26,329 nt of DNA from IMG/VR virus record IMGVR_UViG_3300031658_003088, positions 1 to 26,329 of that record; one strand, 5' to 3'. The position numbers were made by a program, and so were the translations under genes. Shown here in pieces: positions 5,989-12,986 of the stretch; the stretch's first letter is position 1; every line of letters starts with the position of its first letter. The notes beneath the pieces are model-generated. The model saw only the letters and a program-made list of their open reading frames with translations, did no database searches and was not told the origin of the DNA. This DNA is from a virus.

Positions 5989-8502
5989 ATGTTAACTGAT
6001 TTATTCCCAGATTTTAATGAACGCAGAAAGCTATCTTTAAATGATGATATGATGATGGCTGCCGCAGGTAGAGCTGGTGGGTCTTCGATTGTTTCTGTGC
6101 CCTACTCTGCGCTGTTTGATAGTGCTAACTCTGAGAGCTTATCGTGGGCACCTGCGCAAGACAGTGATAGTCAAATACTACAAACTTGGGCTGGCTGGGT
6201 GTACCGAGGAAAGATGGGGCAGAATGATGCTTTGTTCCATTGCGTAGATACAGGAGCTGGCAAGCAGTTTCATTTAGGATTTAATTCTAGCGACCAAATT
6301 CAAGCGTTTACAAATAGCGGGAGTGACTGCCATTTAGTTACATCAGCAGTTTATCGTGATATTGGTTGGTATCACATTGTGTTTACTTACGACAGCGCAC
6401 AAGGAACCGCTGCTAACAGGTGTAAGCTATATGTAAACGGCACACAGGTCACGTATTTTGGAACAGAAACTTATCCCACAGCTAGTGAAGCTGAACCGGG
6501 ATGGTCTAAAGCGTTTACCATTAGCGATCCTCTTGAGATAGGCGTAAGGGACACAGGCCAGTATCTTGACGGTTATCTCTCTGAGATGATTTATATTGAT
6601 GGCACAGCATACGCTGCAACAGACTTCGGTGAGTTCTCAACAGACGGCCTATACTGGACACCTAAATCTAATGCAGCCATCAAAGCCCTTACGTTTGGCA
6701 CTAATGGCTTCTACCTTGATAACGCCACCAACGCCCAGACAGACGCTAGTGGCAATGGTAATAATTTTACTAATAACAACACTGTAACCACAACTACACA
6801 TACGCCTACTAATACAGTATGTCGGGTGAACGCCTTAGCTACACGACTACAAGCATCCTTTGCACCCTACGCTTGGACTATAAGCAATGGTAACAGAACA
6901 TTCGTTAATGTATCCGGTGGTGCTGGTGATCCTGCATTGTCATTCGATCAGTACATGATACCGGGGAATAAGTACCATTTTGAGTTTGATATAGACACTG
7001 TACACGCTTCAACATGGGTGAACTTTGCATGGTTCTTCTCTCCTCTAGCTTACTATCAGACAACAGCAGCTTTCTTAGGTGCAGAGACTGATTTGTTCCG
7101 TATGACTATTGGTAAGACCGGAGGAGGTATTACTAATAATGCCTATTTTAACAACAGTTCAACCACTGCCCCTACTAACAAAGTAACCACTGGTAGCCGT
7201 GTCACGTTTGAAGTTGACATGTCTACTATTGGCTCGACAACAGTTCGGTATTACTTTAATGGGTCGCTTGATACTACTTGGTCAAGTCTTGCATTCTCTG
7301 ATGAGCCATATGTTATTGGCTTCTCTACTGGTACAGAGACAGATCGTAACGGTATCGTTACCTCTAACTTCGATGTTAATGATTTTGCTGATACACCAAC
7401 CACTGATTACATAGGTCTATCGACTACTGAGGCTAACGAGGCCATAGCAGACCGTACACCTCAGACAGTTGGTGATCACTGGTCTAACACATTATACACC
7501 GGGAACGGTACAGCTATTGGCTCCGGTGGAAACGCCATAAGTGGTGTGGGTTTTCAACCTGACTTCGCATGGATCAAAGGGCGCAGCGGGTCTACTGAAC
7601 ATGTGCTGACTGATAGTATCAGAGGTGTAACCAAAGAATTAAGCTCTAACGATAATGGAGCAAGTGAGACAGTTGCTGAAGGGCTGACTACATTTGGGAG
7701 TGACGGCTTTACCGTTGGTTCTGATGGATCATACAACACGAATACAGCAACATATGTAGCATGGTGTGCAAAGTTGGGTGGGGCAGCGGTGACCAATACT
7801 GCTGGTGATGTTAATAGTTCAGTTAGCGTAAACCAAACTTTGGGAATGAGTGTAGGTACATTTACAACACAGGCATCAGCGGGTAACTATACTGCTGGCA
7901 CAGGGCTAACTGGTACAGCGCAGTTGTACTTTATTAAACGGCTAGACGGTACTGGTAACTGGTACGGCAACCATGTGGGCATGCCGAACCGCACAGGTTA
8001 CTACGTCAAACTTGATACTACCGCAGCACAAACAGCCTCTACGGCAATATGGGGGGCTGGCCCAAGTGACGGTCTAATTGGTATAAAATCAGGCGCGATA
8101 CACGCAGAATCAGCTATGTCATATATGTTTGTGGCTTTTGAGGTATCTGAGTTCATGTCGATAGGAAGTTATGAAGGAAATGGAAATACAAACGGCACCT
8201 TTATACCAACCCTGAACTCACTTGGAGTACCTATTCAGCCTGTCTGGGTGTTGCAAAAATCACTAGACAGTACCTCAGATTGGATCATACATGACAATGC
8301 CCGTGAAGGTTATAATGTGGACAATGATGAACTTGCTGCTAATACAAACTCAGCAGAAGGTACAGCAAATCAGATTGATATTGTCAACGGCGGCATCAAA
8401 AACAGGATCGCCAGTGACCCTAACGTATCTGAGACATATGCATATGTAGCAATCGGGCAGCCAATAATATCAAGTGACGGCCTACTTAAAGGAGCAAGGT
8501 AA
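5989..8502 (+). CDS. Large tail fibre / receptor-binding protein with LamG-like domain
   Basis: The protein has 837 residues. About residues 60-205 form a concanavalin/LamG-like lectin domain: TWAGWVYRGKMGQNDALFH, WYHIVFTYDS, CKLYVNGTQV, then a closing YLDGYLSEMIYIDG. Further beta domains follow. Around residues 500-600 there is a segment with GVGFQPDFAWIKGRSG, FGSDGFTVGSD and TYVAWCAKLGG, a module often seen repeated in marine phage fibres. A second version of it may lie near the C-terminus (QPVWVLQKSLDSTSDWIIHD). LamG domains bind glycans, so this is the best candidate for the host receptor binder. The start ATG is two bases after the previous stop. Confidence 0.8.
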   Translation: MLTDLFPDFNERRKLSLNDDMMMAAAGRAGGSSIVSVPYSALFDSANSESLSWAPAQDSDSQILQTWAGWVYRGKMGQNDALFHCVDTGAGKQFHLGFNSSDQIQAFTNSGSDCHLVTSAVYRDIGWYHIVFTYDSAQGTAANRCKLYVNGTQVTYFGTETYPTASEAEPGWSKAFTISDPLEIGVRDTGQYLDGYLSEMIYIDGTAYAATDFGEFSTDGLYWTPKSNAAIKALTFGTNGFYLDNATNAQTDASGNGNNFTNNNTVTTTTHTPTNTVCRVNALATRLQASFAPYAWTISNGNRTFVNVSGGAGDPALSFDQYMIPGNKYHFEFDIDTVHASTWVNFAWFFSPLAYYQTTAAFLGAETDLFRMTIGKTGGGITNNAYFNNSSTTAPTNKVTTGSRVTFEVDMSTIGSTTVRYYFNGSLDTTWSSLAFSDEPYVIGFSTGTETDRNGIVTSNFDVNDFADTPTTDYIGLSTTEANEAIADRTPQTVGDHWSNTLYTGNGTAIGSGGNAISGVGFQPDFAWIKGRSGSTEHVLTDSIRGVTKELSSNDNGASETVAEGLTTFGSDGFTVGSDGSYNTNTATYVAWCAKLGGAAVTNTAGDVNSSVSVNQTLGMSVGTFTTQASAGNYTAGTGLTGTAQLYFIKRLDGTGNWYGNHVGMPNRTGYYVKLDTTAAQTASTAIWGAGPSDGLIGIKSGAIHAESAMSYMFVAFEVSEFMSIGSYEGNGNTNGTFIPTLNSLGVPIQPVWVLQKSLDSTSDWIIHDNAREGYNVDNDELAANTNSAEGTANQIDIVNGGIKNRIASDPNVSETYAYVAIGQPIISSDGLLKGAR

Positions 8503-9093
8503 ATGTTTATAATAGAGAATAAAAATGGTGAAAAAGTAGACACCTGGAACTCAAATAAAAATCCAATATGGCCTGATGGTACATCTATGTCAGGTAAAGC
8601 TCCTGATGGGTTTAAGCGTTTAGATTTTACTGTCCGCGAAGTTAAAGAAATAACTGAAGGTGAGGGTACTCGTGCTCTTGGTTTCAGGGGACCTGAAAAG
8701 GTTAATGGTAATTGGCAGAGAGTCAGATTAAAGGGCCCCGCTCTACCCCCACCACCTGAGCCTGCACCTGGTGATGCAGGGTACGATTATGTACAATTAC
8801 GTAAGCAAGAATTTGATAAAAATATTCCTGCTGGTGATCAAGCAGATTCCCTATTAAAATGGGCAGTTGCTATTAGAATGAAGCAATCTACAGTCGCTAC
8901 GGCAATTGACAACCTAGCTATTGATGTAGCAGTCGATCCTGATGGGTTAGTAGCAGATGTTATTACATTGAATACCGACAGTTTAGATGGTTTAAAATTG
9001 GCTCTTACCCCTATCTTTGATTTACCTTCTGACCTGGATGCTATTGTTGGTAAGTGGACAGCAGTGAAAGCAAAGTTCCCTAAGCCTGAGTAG
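8503..9093 (+). CDS. Fibre-associated or fibre-chaperone-like protein
   Basis: The protein has 196 residues and its ATG touches the TAA of the large fibre gene; AAGGAG at 8488-8493 precedes it. The N-terminal 80 residues are mixed beta with WPDGTSMSGKAPDGF. A proline-rich linker PALPPPPEPAPGDAG (around 84-98) separates this from a helical C-terminal half with YDYVQLRKQEFDKNIPAGDQ and DSLLKWAVAIRMKQS. Placement immediately after a fibre gene, plus a linker and a helical tail, resembles tail fibre assembly proteins, but I see no diagnostic motif and it could be a structural adapter. Confidence 0.55.
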   Translation: MFIIENKNGEKVDTWNSNKNPIWPDGTSMSGKAPDGFKRLDFTVREVKEITEGEGTRALGFRGPEKVNGNWQRVRLKGPALPPPPEPAPGDAGYDYVQLRKQEFDKNIPAGDQADSLLKWAVAIRMKQSTVATAIDNLAIDVAVDPDGLVADVITLNTDSLDGLKLALTPIFDLPSDLDAIVGKWTAVKAKFPKPE

Positions 9094-9107
9094 TAGGAGA
9101 ATAAGTT

Positions 9108-9200
9108 ATGATGCAAGGATTAACATTATCAATGGGTGAATTTATAATCATCGGTCTTCTAGTTATAAATATTATTATAACTATAAGAAGTCGTAAGTAA
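9108..9200 (+). CDS. Small single-pass membrane protein (30 aa)
   Basis: This 30-residue open frame has a strong AGGAG at 9095-9099, eight bases before the ATG, and fits the 108-base space between two genes. After MMQGLTLSMGEF there is a run of about 14 hydrophobic residues (IIIGLLVINIIITI), then a basic end RSRK, so it is a single membrane span with a cytoplasmic positive tail. It may belong to the group of small membrane proteins that continues to 11408, which includes the lysis genes. Holin-like or lysis-modulator roles are possible but not shown. Confidence 0.6.
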   Translation: MMQGLTLSMGEFIIIGLLVINIIITIRSRK

Positions 9201-9201
9201 C

Positions 9202-9786
9202 ATGGTCGTAGCAGAAACAATGCTGGTCTTCTCAGCCGTAAAAGGTGCTGTCGATCTGTGTAGATCAGCTGTCGATACCTGTGAAGATGTTCAAGGTATC
9301 TACCAAGGCATTGACCAGTTATTCTCTTCTAAAGATGCGGCAGAGAAGGTACTTGCTGGAGAGAAGAGGAAGAGTAAGAAGAAACCTAAGAGTAAGATGC
9401 ATCAAATCTTTACTAGGGCCACGAACGAAGATGAAGATGATGACTTATCTATAGGTGCCATTGCCGCTATGGTTCTAGAGCAGAAGAAGCTAGACCGTGA
9501 GATAGAGAACTTAGGCATCCGTATTGACAACCGCTTCGGTGAGGGAACCTGGCAAGAGATACTAGACATAAGAGAAGAGAAGATTGCTGAACGTAAGCAA
9601 GAAGAGAAAGACGCTGAGATTGCCAGAGACATAGCCAAGAATGATAAGGCTCTAGGTGGAGAAGATGGTCAAGATAAGATCATTCGGTATATGTTAGAGG
9701 CACTTAAGTTGTGTTTAATTATAGGTTTAGCTTATGCAGTCATAGCCTATGTATGGGCTAACAGATGTGTGGAGACAACTTGCTAA
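9202..9786 (+). CDS. Coiled-coil protein with C-terminal membrane anchor
   Basis: The protein has 194 residues. The N-terminus (MVVAETMLVFSAVKGAVDLC) is followed by DVQGIYQGIDQLFSSKDAAEK, then a lysine-rich stretch near 55-66. Residues about 85-155 are highly charged and helical, with DNRFGEGTWQEILDIREEK, likely a coiled coil. A membrane span near 170-188 (LCLIIGLAYAVIAYVWA) precedes a short tail with two cysteines. I recall the MVVAE..LVFSAVKGAVD start and RFGEG.W.EIL..REE segment from proteins of unknown role in marine podoviruses. The stop TAA overlaps the following ATG. Confidence 0.7.
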   Translation: MVVAETMLVFSAVKGAVDLCRSAVDTCEDVQGIYQGIDQLFSSKDAAEKVLAGEKRKSKKKPKSKMHQIFTRATNEDEDDDLSIGAIAAMVLEQKKLDREIENLGIRIDNRFGEGTWQEILDIREEKIAERKQEEKDAEIARDIAKNDKALGGEDGQDKIIRYMLEALKLCLIIGLAYAVIAYVWANRCVETTC

Positions 9787-9983
9787 TGATTAAAGGAAAA
9801 ACAGTAATGGAATTATCCGCTGACCTGGAAGGTTATGAAAAGTTGTCCACAGAAAGGAACAAGAATATCGAGCTACAATTCTCAGGTGTTAACGCCAGAT
9901 TGAAACGTCTTGAAGTTATCTTGATGTCTACTACTGGAGCTATAATACTAATGCTACTTGGTCTGGTCTTTAGGGTAACGTAA
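9786..9983 (+). CDS. Small XhlA-like membrane protein
   Basis: The ATG at 9786 shares a base with the upstream TAA and gives 65 residues; the ATG at 9807, with AAAGG before it, is a possible shorter start (58 residues). The sequence has a charged helical N-terminal half (MELSADLEGYEKLSTERNK) and VNARLKRLEVIL, then one membrane span (TTGAIILMLLGLVFRV). A short coiled coil with an 'RLKRLE' helix followed by a C-terminal anchor resembles XhlA-type haemolysin/holin-accessory proteins. Its place within a run of membrane proteins just before the lysis genes fits. Function is inferred only. Confidence 0.6.
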   Translation: MIKGKTVMELSADLEGYEKLSTERNKNIELQFSGVNARLKRLEVILMSTTGAIILMLLGLVFRVT

Positions 9984-10321
9984 TGCCTGAGATTGAATTA
10001 CCTCAGAGCTGGGTCGTTTGGGTGGGTTTCATTATCACCGTTACGGTTGGCCTAGCAATAAGAGACTGGGCGGCTGATGTAGTCGCAGCCTTCAAATGGA
10101 AGACAACACCGGGGTTTGAACCCATGGACACCGCCATTCTAGACGGCGAGAAGGTAGTCATAATAGCTATTGGTATACGCGATACAATCTTTGAAAGTAG
10201 TGGGCAGTTTGGACGCACATGGCGGTACATTCCTAGTAGTCAGATTGTTAAACATGACCTCAGAAGAGTAGTGGGTGACGATAGGATGTTGGATCACAAG
10301 ATAAATGGAGGAGAATTATAA
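9983..10321 (+). CDS. Membrane-anchored protein, unknown function
   Basis: The protein has 112 residues. It starts MPEIELPQSWVVWVGF and has one N-terminal membrane span (about residues 10-28, VVWVGFIITVTVGLAIRDW). A soluble domain follows, with GEKVVIIAIGIRDTIFE, TWRYIPSSQIVKHDLRR and VVGDDRMLDHKING. The soluble part alternates strands and looks folded. The start overlaps the previous TAA (TAATG) and the stop TAA overlaps the next ATG in the same way. Neither a lysis nor a virion role can be shown from sequence. Confidence 0.65.
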   Translation: MPEIELPQSWVVWVGFIITVTVGLAIRDWAADVVAAFKWKTTPGFEPMDTAILDGEKVVIIAIGIRDTIFESSGQFGRTWRYIPSSQIVKHDLRRVVGDDRMLDHKINGGEL

Positions 10322-10497
10322 TGCCATATGGACCTGGAACTTACGGATCGAAAGTGGGCAGACCCCCGAAGCCTAAAGCAAAGACCAAGCCTCTGGACAA
10401 TAGGTATTATAGTGCTTTAGGAGAGCAACATGAAAAAAGTATATGCAGGATTAGCAGGGATTGGCGTAATTGTTGGTATATTAACGGGCTGGTTTGA
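10321..10497 (+). CDS. Small basic protein of the MPYGxGTYGxKxGRP type
   Basis: This 58-residue frame begins MPYGPGTYGSKVGRPPKPK, a start I recognise from very short basic proteins encoded by many bacteriophages, usually next to structural or lysis genes. GGAGGAG at 10307-10313, seven bases before the ATG, is one of the strongest ribosome binding sites in the window. The last 68 bases overlap the next gene in another frame, so residues after about 36 may be less constrained. The Lys/Pro/Arg-rich N-terminal half could bind nucleic acid or membrane. Function is unknown. Confidence 0.65.
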   Translation: MPYGPGTYGSKVGRPPKPKAKTKPLDNRYYSALGEQHEKSICRISRDWRNCWYINGLV

Positions 10498-10735
10498 GTT
10501 TGCCCAATATCCCCCGTATGCAACAGCGGCTGAAGCTAAAGAGATACGTAAAATTGCTAGAACAGCTAAACAACAAGCCTTTGAAAATAGAGTAGACAGT
10601 CAACAAAATCGGGTGATTGCCTATGAGACTCACATCGATACAGTCGGGGCGACACCCGAGCGCAAACAACGGTTGCGTGAGTTAAACACTATCTTAGATA
10701 AATTCACGCAACAAAAGAATAGGTCTTACAAATGA
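10430..10735 (+). CDS. Membrane-anchored helical protein, possibly lysis-associated
   Basis: This 101-residue protein has an N-terminal membrane segment (VYAGLAGIGVIVGILTGW) followed by a polar helical region rich in Lys, Gln, Glu and Arg (AEAKEIRKIARTAKQQAFEN, RKQRLRELNTILDKF). The topology, a single N-terminal anchor and a long periplasmic helix, resembles an i-spanin, but a better Rz/Rz1 pair lies downstream. TAGGAG at 10419-10424 precedes the ATG. The stop TGA overlaps the ATG of the endolysin gene by four bases, tying it to the lysis operon. Confidence 0.65.
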   Translation: MKKVYAGLAGIGVIVGILTGWFEFAQYPPYATAAEAKEIRKIARTAKQQAFENRVDSQQNRVIAYETHIDTVGATPERKQRLRELNTILDKFTQQKNRSYK

Positions 10736-11187
10736 GTAGCTACGGCACATCCTCCAAAGAAAGACTTGCAACCTGTAGTCAAAATATACAGGCTGTTATG
10801 TATGGTGTTATTGAATGTCTCCCTTGGACAGACCCAGTATCTGGCATCACTATTGATGACTGCACTATAATTGAAGGGCACCGGAATGAGTTTCGACAAA
10901 ATTATTTGTACGACACCAAAAAATCTAAAGCTAGATATCCGGACTCAAGACATAACAAATTACCAAGTGATGCCGTTGACGCTGCACCCTATCATGCGAC
11001 AGCACCTCATATCCATTGGAATGATAAAGAAGAATTTATTGCCTTTGGAAGATTAGTTAAGCAGGTATCTGAGGCTTTAGAGATTAATATACGTTCCGGT
11101 ACCGATTGGAATCAGAATGGCATTAGCGTGGATAAAGATCCACATGAGTCATTTTTTGATGGCCCGCATCATGAAGAGGTATTGTAA
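10732..11187 (+). CDS. Endolysin, M15 (VanY/L-Ala-D-Glu endopeptidase-like) peptidase
   Basis: The protein has 151 residues. The order is SSKERLATCSQNIQAVMYGV at the N-terminus, IIEGHRNEFRQNYLY (46-60), SRHNKLPSDAVDAAPY (72-87), IHWNDKEEFIAFGRLV, IRSGTDWNQNG (120-130) and FFDGPHHEEV at the end. This is the M15 zinc peptidase layout; H74, D83 and H146 are the expected zinc ligands. Such enzymes cut peptide bonds in the peptidoglycan stem during lysis. Relatives usually have 'DxPHFE' at the third ligand, here DGPHHE. There is no signal peptide, so release would need the holin. The TAA overlaps the ATG of the holin candidate. Confidence 0.85.
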   Translation: MSSYGTSSKERLATCSQNIQAVMYGVIECLPWTDPVSGITIDDCTIIEGHRNEFRQNYLYDTKKSKARYPDSRHNKLPSDAVDAAPYHATAPHIHWNDKEEFIAFGRLVKQVSEALEINIRSGTDWNQNGISVDKDPHESFFDGPHHEEVL

Positions 11188-11408
11188 TGACAACTCCTAA
11201 AAAACCACCACCCAAATCATATAAACGTGAAGTAGCCTGGTGTCTTCTAGGGGTTACCTTACTGATGATCATTAAGCTCTTCGTGTACACTGAGGACCCA
11301 AAGCTTGCTACTGCCCTCACAACAGCCTTTAATGGCTGGGTATTAGTGTCTATTCCCACTGCTATGGCAGCTTTTGGGCTTCACTCATGGCAAAATAAGG
11401 ATAAATGA
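11187..11408 (+). CDS. Holin candidate (two membrane spans)
   Basis: The 73-residue protein has a short basic, proline-rich N-terminus (TTPKKPPPKSYKRE). Two hydrophobic segments follow, about residues 16-33 (VAWCLLGVTLLMIIKLFV) and 46-65 (FNGWVLVSIPTAMAAFGL), and then a polar tail SWQNKDK. Size, charge and two spans fit a class II holin that releases the endolysin. Its start overlaps the endolysin stop by one base and the Rz start overlaps its stop by four bases, which is the usual lysis-cassette arrangement. Confidence 0.7.
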   Translation: MTTPKKPPPKSYKREVAWCLLGVTLLMIIKLFVYTEDPKLATALTTAFNGWVLVSIPTAMAAFGLHSWQNKDK

Positions 11409-11896
11409 TGACCAAGATCCTCGTAATCACTATCATCGTTCTAGGGGGCGCCTTAACCCTTGCAACCGAACTTTGGCTAAGTGCTCGGGATGATTTAGCT
11501 AAGAATCAGGTAAAATTAGATGATGCTAATGCTGAAACAATTAAACAAAAATTACAAAATACTCTATTAAAGTTAGAGGCAGCCAAGGCAATAGGCCAAA
11601 TTACTGTTATGGCCGAGGAGAGGAAAAATGATGCTATACGTTATCAAACAGAACTTAATAGAATTAACAGTCGCCTCGTCAGTTCTAAAAAAGCGGCTAC
11701 GGAACACCCTGAACGTTACGGTGCTATTGCTACTTTCCGTATCCGTCGTGGGATGCGAGACATTTGTAGGAGTGGAGAAGGCTCTCCCGACACCTGTAAA
11801 ATTAAAAGTGTACGTCCCGCCAAGGCCAGCACCAGTTATCCCCGTAAATTTGACGTTATCCCAGGTAAACAATCAAGTAGCAAAGCAATTAAGTGA
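11405..11896 (+). CDS. Rz: i-spanin, Rz-like inner-membrane subunit
   Basis: This 163-residue protein has one N-terminal membrane span (ILVITIIVLGGALTLATELWL). A long periplasmic helix follows, rich in Asp, Lys, Asn and Glu (ARDDLAKNQVKLDDANAE, KQKLQNTLLKLEAAKA, AEERKNDAIRYQTEL), and a basic, less structured C-terminus. This is i-spanin topology: it spans the periplasm and pairs with an outer-membrane lipoprotein to fuse the two membranes at lysis. The o-spanin gene starts inside it in the +1 frame at 11628, as in many Rz/Rz1 pairs. The ATG overlaps the holin stop. Confidence 0.8.
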   Translation: MMTKILVITIIVLGGALTLATELWLSARDDLAKNQVKLDDANAETIKQKLQNTLLKLEAAKAIGQITVMAEERKNDAIRYQTELNRINSRLVSSKKAATEHPERYGAIATFRIRRGMRDICRSGEGSPDTCKIKSVRPAKASTSYPRKFDVIPGKQSSSKAIK

Positions 11897-12032
11897 AGAC
11901 GGAATAGCCTTTGATTACACGGCTATGAGCATTGAAGATGGTTCTCTTCTTATGACTTGGTTAGCAGCAATTAAGAATAACCAAAGAGCTTGGGCTAATT
12001 ACGCTAAATATTGGGAAGACAAATTTAAATAG
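11628..12032 (+). CDS. Rz1: o-spanin, Rz1-like outer-membrane lipoprotein (nested start)
   Basis: The ATG at 11628 follows GAGGAG (11615-11620) inside the Rz gene and reads in the +1 frame; it continues 136 bases beyond the Rz stop. Residues 26-43 form a signal peptide ending in a lipobox VVGC, with Cys43 as the lipidated residue. A proline-rich segment follows (ALPTPVKLKVYVPPRPAP), typical of Rz1. At 134 residues it is longer than the classic lambda Rz1, with a C-terminal helical domain (SLLMTWLAAIKNNQRAWANY) that resembles longer o-spanin variants. The 25-residue polar lead before the hydrophobic core is unusual. Confidence 0.8.
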   Translation: MMLYVIKQNLIELTVASSVLKKRLRNTLNVTVLLLLSVSVVGCETFVGVEKALPTPVKLKVYVPPRPAPVIPVNLTLSQVNNQVAKQLSEDGIAFDYTAMSIEDGSLLMTWLAAIKNNQRAWANYAKYWEDKFK

Positions 12033-12040
12033 GAATATAC

Positions 12041-12535
12041 TTATGACTTTTCTTCTGATGACATTAACCGTTTTTCTAGGTTCCTCAACTCGTGCGTTAG
12101 TCGGTTCTGGACGTAGTCTTTTTCCAAAGCCGGTGACTTATCTGCTCGCGTCTGTACTGTGCGCCAGTATTGGATTAGGTCTCGCTCCATCTCCGTCAGC
12201 CATCCATCTACTAGCTGCTCTTTGGGCAGCACTGGCTGTGACTGTAAGCTTGTCAGCTGGCTATACGAATTGGGAGAAGACTGCTGTAATGCTGCCACGG
12301 CTGGCAATACCGAGCTTATTTGTTGTAATGCCGCTAATGTATACGATTGGAATTCATCTAAATTTTCTAATTTATGTGCTATTTTCGATAGGTGTCGCAC
12401 TACTATACCCACGCCGAGAAGCTGCTTATCAATATCTACTGGCTCTGAAGATTCCGTACTATTGGCAGTGGGTTGCCGATCCCGTTGATCCGGCAATAGT
12501 CCATCGGAAGTTACGTCTGTATACGCCATTTTCAT
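12041..12535 (-). CDS. Hydrophilic protein A-minus, antisense to a membrane-protein gene
   Basis: The 164-residue hydrophilic protein is the last gene of the minus-strand operon. It has no signal or membrane segment; the middle is Gln/Ser-rich and helical (LAALQQISSVLPAVAALQQS). The C-terminal third has QPVLPKE and ERDLIQYWRTVQTRADK. The minus-strand gene at 13154-13636 has QPELPKE and EVALIQHLRSEGLSADK at the same spacing, so the two look like paralogues. Purine-rich AGAAGAG precedes the start. The whole gene lies opposite the plus-strand frame 12043-12630, with codon position 1 opposite position 1; its TAA stop shares a base with that frame's ATG. Function is unknown. Confidence 0.6.
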   Translation of the reverse strand: MKMAYTDVTSDGLLPDQRDRQPTANSTESSEPVDIDKQLLGVGIVVRHLSKIAHKLENLDEFQSYTLAALQQISSVLPAVAALQQSSPNSYSQLTSLQSQPVLPKEQLVDGWLTEMERDLIQYWRTVQTRADKSPALEKDYVQNRLTHELRNLEKRLMSSEEKS

Positions 12536-12630
12536 TTTTCTCTTCTAGTGATTTTTGGGATAGCGCAAGGTTAGCTGAGTGTGCCTCAGGAGCTGCTCAT
12601 ATTGGGCTATTACCTATATTATTTATATAG
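12043..12630 (+). CDS. Polytopic membrane protein A-plus, end of the lysis operon
   Basis: This 195-residue protein follows the Rz1 stop by 10 bases with AGGA at 12031-12034. It is strongly hydrophobic, with about four membrane spans (residues 2-15, 30-48, 53-71 and 88-118). The motif FLGSSTRALVGSG near the N-terminus and PLMYTIG...LLYPRR in the second half also occur, diverged, in the plus-strand frame at 13123-13638 (LLGGSARSFVGTG, PLVYLFG, LFYPHR). It resembles small phage membrane proteins with an N-terminal span followed by a GSG/GR loop, of unknown role; a lysis-related role is possible from position. The last 60 residues lack a counterpart in the second copy. It overlaps the minus-strand gene A almost entirely. 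Confidence 0.65.
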   Translation: MTFLLMTLTVFLGSSTRALVGSGRSLFPKPVTYLLASVLCASIGLGLAPSPSAIHLLAALWAALAVTVSLSAGYTNWEKTAVMLPRLAIPSLFVVMPLMYTIGIHLNFLIYVLFSIGVALLYPRREAAYQYLLALKIPYYWQWVADPVDPAIVHRKLRLYTPFSFFSSSDFWDSARLAECASGAAHIGLLPILFI

Positions 12631-12799
12631 AATTACCGGTCCATACGTTAGCAGTTTTACAGGTTTTACACACCCGATTGCCTGAATGAGTTGAGGTAAA
12701 CACCTCAAAGCATGAAAGGCATTTTCTACGTAATGTCTTATATTGGTATGCTATTTCTGCATCAGGATCAGTAGGTCTTTTACTATATGGCATTGGCAT
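12623..12799 (-). CDS. Small zinc-ribbon-like protein (58 aa)
   Basis: Reading the minus strand from ATG at 12799 gives 58 residues. The sequence has KCLSCFEVF and RVCKTCKTANVW, i.e. two CxxC pairs 13 residues apart with a basic N-terminal half (KRPTDPDAEIAYQYKTLRRK). This is a typical short zinc ribbon of the type seen in phage proteins with 'RxCLxCxxxF...GNRxCxxC'. It may bind nucleic acid or RNA polymerase, but that is inference. AAGGAGA lies 12 bases before the ATG, a rather long spacing. It converges with the plus-strand frame ending at 12630, overlapping by eight bases. Confidence 0.7.
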   Translation of the reverse strand: MPMPYSKRPTDPDAEIAYQYKTLRRKCLSCFEVFTSTHSGNRVCKTCKTANVWTGNSI

Positions 12800-12803
12800 A
12801 ATG

Positions 12804-12986
12804 TTATTTAATCTCCTTACAAGTCGCCTTATCTTTAGGTAGTTTTAGCTTTTGATCTACCTTACGATAAAAGCTAATATTATAGTTATCCATTGCCTGA
12901 TGACATTCAAATATATCTTCGAATTGAATAGTTACTGCATATGGGAAATGAAGGCCAATTATGATGGTTAATATAGCAGGGGTCAT
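12804..12986 (-). CDS. Small secreted or membrane-anchored protein (60 aa)
   Basis: The 60-residue protein starts MTPAILTIIIGLHFPYAVTI, a hydrophobic N-terminal segment that could be a signal peptide or anchor, followed by a polar domain with two cysteines (FECHQAMDNYN, KATCKEIK) that could form a disulfide in the periplasm. AGGAG lies about 11 bases before the ATG on the minus strand. The start overlaps the stop of the previous minus-strand gene by four bases (ATGA), so it is part of the same operon. Function is unknown; an inhibitor or a superinfection-exclusion peptide would have this shape. Confidence 0.65.
   Translation of the reverse strand: MTPAILTIIIGLHFPYAVTIQFEDIFECHQAMDNYNISFYRKVDQKLKLPKDKATCKEIK

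Noticed and set aside
12159-12488. Third open frame (109 codons, plus strand) inside locus A
   Set aside because: It starts inside two other frames, has no ribosome binding site, and its cysteine/serine-rich sequence has no counterpart in locus B, unlike the other two frames.
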